64,000 nucleotides of DNA, taken from Plazaster borealis (taxonomy: Eukaryota > Echinodermata > Asteroidea > Forcipulatida > Labidiasteridae). Position 1 is the stretch's first letter, and every line of letters begins with the position of its first letter. Shown one piece after another: positions 56,589 through 64,000 of the stretch. A model generated the notes under the pieces. The model ran no database searches, was not told the DNA's origin, and saw only the letters and a program-made list of their open reading frames with translations. The stretch lies in contig CM037471.1 in the NCBI GenBank assembly GCA_021014325.1, positions 22,588,818 through 22,652,817 of the forward strand, read 5' to 3'. Both the position numbers and the translations under genes were made by a program.

Positions 56589-57689
56589 TAATGGACATTA
56601 AAGTTTGTAAACAGCATTGGACCTAAAATAATCATTACAGAGAAGTGATTAACACTATTGCTTTATTTGAATGGTGTGGTAGATCTGAAAGATTACATTC
56701 ATTCCAATTTGTTGATTTTCAAGAAGGGTATCAAGAACTTATATTTGTTTTCACTTTACGGTTCAATGATTGGTTCCAGTAAAATGCTTATCAACTTAGC
56801 ATTCAATACAAACCATGGGTAATGTTGGAATCGTCTACAACTTTTTTACTGAGAGCTTGAAGAAAGTATTCCTATCTCTTTTCATTTTAATTGTTTACTA
56901 TCATTTATTTATTACATTTTTGGCTGTTTTTTTTTCTCTTATAATCCATTGAAGGCATAAACATACAGCTATGTGTACATCACCTCACAATGTGCTTGTT
57001 TAGTACTGTAAAAAAAACTTCAAAATTTTCTGTCTCAGGAATTATAACATGGTGTTAGTGAGTAAATATACACGGATAGACCACTATTGAAATGTAGTAT
57101 TATGTATGTACAGTTTATAGACTAGAGAAATTTGTTGAAGGTGTTGGTTGTGTATGTAAACCAACTTACATTGTCGGGTTATATACGTGTGTCAAACTCC
57201 AATTATTATGGCAGATTCTACTGAATAAAAATTACATCTTTACCTATAGAGTGATGTGGAACAGTTATTTGTAAATCTAGGTTAATTGGCTTTTATGTTC
57301 GGTGACAAAGATATGGATGTGATATAAGAATAGTTGTGAAAGATATTTTCACACTACCAATTGTCAATCCGTAAAGATATATAATCACGTCTGCTGATTT
57401 TAGGGAACATCCAAAGTTTTCAACATTTGCACAGTCATTCAAAGAGTATGAAGGGGTGGGAGTGGGCTGGAGACTGTACAAGATGTGTTGATGTTGATAT
57501 TTAAGTTATGTGCAGACAATTTTGAAAGAAAATGTTGATAAGAACTACTTTTGGTGAGAGGGAGGAAGTACTCAAAAGTAGTACTCTCTGTACGACCTGA
57601 AAAATGTTGGAAACTTTAGATGGTTCCTTACAGAGCATACATTTCACTATATATAGTACAATTCTTCCTGTTTAGTTTTTGACTAGTGC

Positions 57690-57775
57690 CATTTGTTCAG
57701 CGCCTTAGAGCATACCTGCATGATCAGGGCGCTTTATAAGTGTTTGTATTATTATTATTATTATTATTCTTATTA
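57690..57775 (+). mobile_element. 3' end of the same SINE type
   Basis: CAGGGCGCTTTATAAGTGT followed by an ATT microsatellite, preceded by CAGCGCCTTAGAGC. The head is absent. Confidence 0.55.
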
Positions 57776-58231
57776 TATAGTTTTTAGAGGAAATTTGCTT
57801 GTATTGCTTGAGGAGTAGAATCAATTGGGATGTAAACCCAGGGTCTTGTTCCTGTAAGGGGAAGGTCATGAGTAATATCCTGATCTTTCAAGTCTCTGAA
57901 CTGCATTCTTTTAGGTACATGTAATTATGTTAAAGACCTACTCAACAAGTACGGTTTTTCAAAGTGCCAACAGCGTAAGAAGTGATTCAATGCCAAGAAT
58001 GTTAAAGGGACTCGTTGCCTTCGGATTGGGCACATTGGGCTATGAAAAGCATTTGTTATGAAACGAACATGGTTGGAAAGATATTTTAAACATAGAATGT
58101 AATGAGATTGGAAAGCAATGTGGCCCTTTAATCTCTGAGAAATGTGCCCCTTTAATCTCTGAGAAAAGAATTAGGGTTAATATAATTAATTGCAAAGTCA
58201 AAAAAGCTCATATTGTGCCATTCTTATTTAA

Positions 58232-58599
58232 AGGCATCGTACACGTTTGGTAATTGTCAAAGACCAGTGTTCTCATTTGGTGTATCCCAACATATGCATA
58301 AAACAACAAGCCTGTGAAAATTTGGTCTCAATTGGTCATCGAAGTTGCAAGAAAATGATGAAAGAAAAAACACCCTTGTTGTACAAATTTGTGTGCTTTC
58401 AGATAGGAATAAAAGGCTTCTAGCTAGAAGTCTATTATTATTTTAGTGAGAAATTACCTCTTTCTCAAAAACTACGTTACTTCAGAGGGAGTCGTTTTTC
58501 ACAATGTTTTATACTATCAACAGCTCTCTGTTGCTCGTTACCAAGTCAGTTTTTATGCTAATATATATTTTGAGTAAATACCAAACATGTACGATACCT
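58232..58599 (-). mobile_element. TTAA-flanked miniature element, family A, copy 6
   Basis: Full length with TTAA at 58228-58231 and 58600-58603. The central palindrome is altered to AGGCTTCTAGCTAGAAG. Confidence 0.85.
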
Positions 58600-58879
58600 T
58601 TAAGGATAGACAAGCAATTGGCTAAAATATGTCTTATCACACTGCAACCATCATCGTCAGATTCCCCGTATGCACAGTGACACTGATTAGTTTTATTTCT
58701 CAGCTTATAAGAAGGCACCAGACTATTTTCCCTTCCAGCCTCAGTTTGGTTACATTAGTTTGAATGGAAGAATAAAACAAGATGGCTGCACCATGAGAAC
58801 AGGTCTATTCAAAACACTTATTCAATTTCACTTAAATGTGTAAGCAATTGTTCCATGGTTGTACAATTAAAACAAAAAC

Positions 58880-59182
58880 ACCATTCAATTTAACAATCCA
58901 CTCAAATAGCATTCAAATTGACAGCAGCATTTCGCAGAAATTTCTAGTTGTGCCTTCTCTGTTCAATAGAATGCTGATTTTGCATGGCTAAAAAGAATGC
59001 CTTATTATTTTAATTGAATACAATGCTATATAAATTCGCATGACTCAAAAGTAAATATTAAATGACGGCTTCAACTGAAGAGGCAAAATCACTTTAATAC
59101 AAATGCATGCAAGTGAAACCGGCTGCCTTTTTGTTGGAAATGACAGGGAAATTGCCTATAACATCTGACAGCAATGGGACAT
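58880..59182 (+). repeat. Dispersed repeat G, copy 2
   Basis: Colinear with 521-795 (TTTCGCAGAAAT, GATTTTGCATGGCT, AGGCAAAATCACTTTAATAC). Family unknown. Confidence 0.65.
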
Positions 59183-59337
59183 TTGTGTGGAGTGGTTACT
59201 GTTTTCGCAACCAGCTCTCATATACTCGGTGTGTATTTTGTATTCATGTGTTGTGATACTACAAGTGTCCATGTATGATATTTCTGCTTTCTACAGCATT
59301 GAATCTGACCTACACTGTGTGGACATAAACGTGTTAA

Positions 59338-59703
59338 AGGCATCGTACACGTTTGGTAATTGTCAAAGACCAGTATTCTCACTTCGTGTATCCCAACATA
59401 TGCATAAAATAACAAGCCTGTGAAAATTTGGGCTCAATTGGTCATCGAAGTTCCAAGAAAATGATGAAAGAAAAAACACCCTTGTTGTACAAATTTGTGT
59501 GCTTTCAGATAGGAATAAAAACTTCTTGCAAGAAGTTTTTATTATTTTAGTGAGAAATTACCTCTTTCTCAAAAACTACGTTACTTCAGAGGGAGTCGTT
59601 TTTCACAATGTTTTATACTATCAACAGCTCTCCGTTGCTTGTTACCAAGTAAGTTTTTATGCTAATATATATTTTGAGTCGTTACCAAACGTGTACGATA
59701 CCT
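59338..59703 (-). mobile_element. TTAA-flanked miniature element, family A, copy 7
   Basis: Full length with TTAA at 59334-59337 and 59704-59707. Very close to the copy at 58232, so recently amplified. Confidence 0.86.
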
Positions 59704-59950
59704 TTAAGGCTGTACTATATAAGCACAATGTGGAAGTCATTGAAATGTCCATTGAGTTGGATACGGTCGTTGTTACTTCTCATATCACTTTGTGTAGTAG
59801 GAAAGTGAAATAATATTTCCCGTGCGGGATGAGTCATTTCAGGTATAAACTACACTCTTGGATAGCATTCATATTATTGCAAGAGATTTTGTTGTTCTTT
59901 GGTTGAAACAACAGCAACATTAAATTCAATACTTACACTGCTAAACATGG

Positions 59951-60090
59951 TATTCTTGAAATAAGGAAAACAATCTTATTTTAAGAAAAACATTCTTGTG
60001 TCACTCCCTAGAAATTTTGTCTATTAAGATTTTTGGGAGTGACCCAAGAAAAGTTTTTTTGAAATAAGATTTGTTCTTATTTCAAGAATA
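59951..60090. repeat. 140-bp long hairpin
   Basis: TATTCTTGAAATAAG faces CTTATTTCAAGAATA, and TCTTGTGTCACTCCC faces GGGAGTGACCCAAGA. Imperfect between. A possible small foldback element. Confidence 0.7.
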
Positions 60091-60244
60091 ACAATTTTTT
60101 AGCATCGTTACCATTCTATGTAAAAGTGATGTGGCTTGCATGTGAGTGTAATTGAACCGTTATTCCGGTGCAATGTTTCCACCACGGCTACTTGTGGGAT
60201 TGAGACTTGCTTCTCATCACCAGGCAATCTTTGCGTTCTAGCGA

Positions 60245-60325
60245 TTTAGACATCACAGCACTAGAATGTGAAAGGTCATGGGTTCGAATCCACCCTGTTG
60301 AAAGCACCTGGTGTTCAGTGCTTAT
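60245..60325 (+). mobile_element. SINE fragment
   Basis: CACTAGAATGTGAAAGGTCA then GGGTTCGAATCCACCC (B box). Remnant of the second SINE type. Confidence 0.45.
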
Positions 60326-60725
60326 CATCTGTCTGTGTTTTAGTATTCGCTACTTTATGGAGACCTAGGACAAAACATAAAAGAGAAAATAAAAAGGTCT
60401 CCATAGGCGAATTATCAAGACGAGTGTTCCACAAGGAATTGGTGCACAAAGTATATGGGAGGATGTTAAGTACAGGGACAAAGGAAAGAACAAAAGACAT
60501 CTCCACAGGAATGTACAAAATAGAATGTGTGTATGGCAAAAACTAAAGTCATAAAGTTTAACCTTATTTCACTGTTCAGAAAGAAAGAAATTTCTAATTA
60601 TAATGAAATCTTGAGCATTTTTGCAACACTTTGTCAAACTAAAAGGCAAGTCCAAAGCTTTCATTATGGGAATGATTTATGTCAAACTTAACAACGGGAT
60701 AGTATCTTGCGGTCTTCTTATTGTA

Positions 60726-60832
60726 GTCCATGTCTGAATTGGTGGCTACAGCTACGGCTGGATCACTGCATAGCAACACACTTAGCAACAGCATAGCCAT
60801 AGCCGCTAATTCAGTTGTAGCCTTGGGGGGGG
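60726..60832. mobile_element. GGCTACGGC palindromic miniature element
   Basis: GTCCATGTCTGAATTGGTGG to CGCTAATTCAGTTGTAGCC, shortened in the centre. Followed by a G-run. Confidence 0.65.
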
Positions 60833-60954
60833 GTGACAGAAAAATGAAGCACAATTAACAGGTCTGTTGGGAAATTAGCATTTTTGTGCCCTCGAAATGT
60901 GCTTATAAGTCATCCTGACTGATGTAAATTGATTGGATTGGTTAAATTCCAATT

Positions 60955-61120
60955 TGGGCCCAATTTTATAGAGCTGCTTTAAGCAGAAAATTGTGCTAAG
61001 CCATAAGCAGGAAACCAATCAAAGAGTACACTTGTGATATTGTATTTTGGCTGGTAACCTTATTCCGGTAAGCATAATTTTGTTGTGCTGAGATACTTTT
61101 TGTGCTTCAGCAACTCAATG
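60955..61120. mobile_element. GGGCCC-type inverted-repeat element
   Basis: GGGCCCAATTTTATAGAGCTG start, TTTTGGCTGGTAACCTTATT core, and an end near TTCAGCAACTCAATGAAAAT. Confidence 0.65.
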
Positions 61121-61141
61121 AAAATGGTATAAATGTCTTAA

Positions 61142-61507
61142 AGGTATCGTACACGTTTGGTAATGACTCAAAACAAATATTAGCATAAAAACTTATTTGG
61201 TAACAAGCAACGGAGAGTTGTTGATAGTATAAAACATTGTAGGAAACGGCTCCCTCTGAAGTAACATAGTTTTTGAGAAAGAGGTAATTTGTCACTAAAA
61301 TAATAAAAACTTCTAGCAAGAAGTTTTTATTCCTATCTGAAAGCACACAAATTTGTACAACAAGGGTGTTTTTTCGTTCATCATTTTCTTGCAACTTCGA
61401 TGACCAATTGAGCCCAAATTTTCACAGGCTTGTTATTTGATGCATATGTTGGGATACACCAAGTGAGAACACTGGTCTTTGACAATTTCCAAACGTGTTC
61501 AGTGCAT
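61142..61507 (+). mobile_element. TTAA-flanked miniature element, family A, copy 8
   Basis: TTAA at 61138-61141 and 61508-61511. Opposite orientation to the two preceding copies. The right end has decayed slightly (GTTCAGTGCATTTAA). Confidence 0.84.
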
Positions 61508-62218
61508 TTAATTACATGAAATCTTACAAGAGCGCTGTCTGCTCTGATAGCCATCACAGCAATATGATGTGCTATAAATACATCCACATTATGATTACGT
61601 TTCAAATGCTATCCATTCCTCTAGACTGTCCTCTCTGCATTTTTGATTAAAAAAAAGCATTCTGCATTGTGATGTCTAGTGTTGCATATCCTAATAGGTT
61701 TTTCATTTCATGTTGATAGCACGGGGATTGATGAAAGGCAGATATTCAGATATTTTTATGGAAGTGAGTTTGAGTGCTTTTGAAAAGTGTCCAGTTTTTT
61801 GGATTCAACGCTGTCATGATTGGCCTTATATTTGATGCTGAGCATCGAAGCTTATTAAAGGGATGGCACATGAATGGTTTTTAGAATACAAAATTCTCCA
61901 ATTTGAAGAAGGAAGCATTATTATTTTACTAACTTGATGAAATCAGTTATATTAGTAACTGGTCTTCTTTTTATCTGTCAGTTTAATGCACTATTGATCT
62001 CAGAGATCAGAAGATTCTAGTGACAGCAACAGAGATCAAGACCAAAATCAAACAAACATTTTTATCAGATTCTACAGTCAAATATTCTCTGATTTCCAAT
62101 TTGTTTTGGGTTTTTTTTGCCCGCAGAAAATTTTAAAAAAAATTGTTATTAAATAGCCCATTAAAGCCTACACCTACACCTACATGTAGGCAAGCCCTTG
62201 TACTAAATAAAATTGTGG

Positions 62219-62393
62219 TATTTGGTTTCAACCATACAACAATGTGTGTAAAGCACTGTGTACTCAGTACTCCCGAGTCCTGTGAAAACAAAATCCACTG
62301 GCAAATTACTCGGGTGGGATTCGAACCCCCGACCCTTTGCCATTCTAGAGTAGATGTCTTACCACTAGCCCACCGAGATTGCTCGGTAGCTAG
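62219..62393 (-). mobile_element. Second tRNA-derived SINE type, minus strand
   Basis: On the minus strand: CGAGCAATCTCGGTGGGCTA head with a GTGGTAAGAC A-box-like segment, B box GGTTCGAATCCC, then AGGACTCGGGAGTACTGAG. The tRNA fold is imperfect. Confidence 0.7.
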
Positions 62394-63564
62394 AGGCAGT
62401 TCGAATCCTATATTTTTGCAGCGGGTACTGCGACAATTTACTAGATTTTCTTACTTTTTTCCAGGGCCAAGTATCACGCCTCTTTCAATTCGAAAGATCG
62501 CGGATTATAAAATTCATACCAATACCAATCTTCTGTGAAAATAAACATTTCACTTTCTGATATCTACCGTACCAATACTTTTAACACCGGCCATGCTTTT
62601 AGTGTTGCACATAGAGCTGCACATGTCCTACTTAATGTGTCCATATTATTATGTTAAAGTTCAAAAATTCATGAATTGCTTCAGAATTATTACAACAAAT
62701 GTAATTTGTGTATTTCAACCTGCTGATATCTATCCTTTTTTTAACAGCGATCCCCAAGTATAACAATCCCAGTTTAACAAATCCTGTTTAAAAAACCCCA
62801 GTAATTCTTGTTTTAAAAAATCCCCAGTAATCCATGTGTGTATAACATAGACTAAGGAAACCAGTTAAAAAAATAACCCAGAAAGTCCTGTTTTTACAAA
62901 ACAGTTCATCACTTTCTGTTTTAACACTGTTTTTGTACCTGTTTTATTTTATGTTATTCGTCATTCCAATTTACATCCTTTCAAACATCATCCGAGTAGG
63001 ATACAAACATGTTTTATTCCTGTTTAGTTATGGTAAGGGATTATTTTATGGAATAATAAATTGCACATTACAATAGAATGGTGACTGCTCTATATTCCGA
63101 CACCCCTATCTTCTGACAACCCTATGTTTGGAAAAACCCCTGTGATTTATTCGCTAGGGTTAAGGTTAGGGGTTAGAGTTAGGGATAGGAGTAGGAAAAT
63201 ACATAAGGTGGTCAGAATATAGGGGTGTCGAAACAAAGCTGTGTCGAAACATGGGAGTGTAACCCAATATCAACCATGCTAATGAAGTGATGATATTGAA
63301 TTATGTGACAATTGTGTGGTTTCATTTCCATTATTCTTTTTTGTGTAATGGAGGACCCATTCCCTTTACATTGCAATAATTGTCTGTCATGGCTGCATTC
63401 TCTATTATTATACACACATCACCATTTGCTTTTTATGTCACATGGGTTTCTACAAAGTTTACATTGAGCATTTGTGTACACAGACTTAAGGAAGGGCGCC
63501 AGTGTATCATAAAGAAGGGATTTTATTTGAGTTGAAAGTGCTCTATGGTAACATCACAAAGAAG

Positions 63565-63765
63565 GTCCGATCATAGAGCTGTTTCAGCAGCAAACATTTG
63601 CTTAGAAATTTTCTGCTAAGCAAAAGAAAAAAGGAGCAGGATTACCAGTCACAAATGGTAGCCTACATGTGGAATTCTATTTTGGCTGGTAACCTTACTC
63701 GTATAAGCATGTTGTTATTACGCTTAGCTGCTGTTGTGCTTTTAAGCAGCTCTATGAAACTGGGC
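63565..63765. mobile_element. GGGCCC-type inverted-repeat element
   Basis: ATAGAGCTGTTTCAGCAGC start, TTTTGGCTGGTAACCTTACT core, end AAGCAGCTCTATGAAACTGG. A further copy begins at about 63780 (GGGCCCAATTTCATATAGC). Confidence 0.65.
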
Positions 63766-64000
63766 TCTGGCTGTTCTTCAGGGCCCAATTTCATATAGCT
63801 GCTTAAGCACAAAAAGTAGCTAAGCACAAAACATTTCTGCTTATAGCTTTAAATTTAGATTTAACTTTTAACCCTCCTAGGAGACACTGAAAGTAGACTC
63901 CAGTTTTTGAATATGTTTGTGCACTGCTCCTTTAAAACTAAACCAAGAAACCCAAAACTGATTGACTTGATCACCCAGGCCTGATGACCCAGGCATGATG

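Larger units (their letters stand above)
52372..64000. other. 3' flank of GAL3ST to window end
   Basis: Probable 3' UTR first, then AT-rich noncoding DNA with GGCTACGGC, family A, GGGCCC and SINE elements. All open frames are short and unrecognised. Confidence 0.55.

Noticed and set aside
59499..59813. 104-codon ORF, with similar ones at 11543 and 61107
   Set aside because: Repeated because family A elements contain the same noncoding sequence; frames differ between copies.
62311..62393. tRNA-like sequence on the minus strand
   Set aside because: B box is good, but stems do not pair fully and SINE body sequence follows; treated as a SINE.
1..64000. CRISPR arrays, operons, bacterial promoters
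   Set aside because: None seen; spliced genes, SINEs and LINEs show this is animal DNA.

Overview
The window is animal nuclear DNA: AT-rich, intron-bearing, and dense in short inverted-repeat transposons and tRNA-derived SINEs. The two conserved genes fit a deuterostome invertebrate. The repeat landscape (short TTAA-flanked elements, a tRNA-Leu-like SINE, many copies of the palindrome TAGGCCTA) looks like an echinoderm, most likely a sea star. The species call is inference.

Only two host genes can be supported, arranged head to head. On the minus strand an 11-exon MTCH2-type gene (mitochondrial outer-membrane carrier homolog) runs from an ATG at 43013 to a stop at 33383. All 11 exons have GT/AG borders, the reading frame is kept across every junction, and they encode 316 residues. 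On the plus strand a galactose-3-O-sulfotransferase (GAL3ST family) has a short anchor exon (44595-44719), a 6.36 kb intron and one large catalytic exon (51075-52371), giving 473 residues. The start codons are about 1.6 kb apart, so 43014-44594 should hold both promoters. It also carries a 33-bp motif twice.

The rest is mobile or noncoding. 1-15 kb: AT-rich sequence with TTAA-flanked inverted-repeat elements, a tRNA-SINE, a perfect 28-bp hairpin and a 21-bp minisatellite. 15.2-17.5 kb: a non-autonomous hAT element with an intact 8-bp target duplication. 18-22 kb: more miniature elements and a large CTG/TTG-type microsatellite. 22.4-28.6 kb: a frame-damaged Tx1/L1-type LINE sitting inside a TTC microsatellite. 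29-33 kb: inverted-repeat elements and a 68-bp minisatellite just past the MTCH2 stop. 33-43 kb: the MTCH2 gene, whose introns hold several miniature elements and a SINE, some within 15-60 bp of exons. 44.7-51 kb: the GAL3ST intron, containing a 1.87 kb inverted repeat and a pair of oppositely oriented miniature elements. 52-64 kb: 3' flank with three full TTAA-type elements, GGCTACGGC-type palindromic elements and SINE pieces.

The two genes have no obvious shared pathway (mitochondrial outer membrane versus Golgi sulfation); their closeness is a promoter arrangement. The least ordinary signals are the giant intronic inverted repeat, three element families that share ends but not cores, the LINE in a TTC tract, and the duplicated motif between the two promoters.
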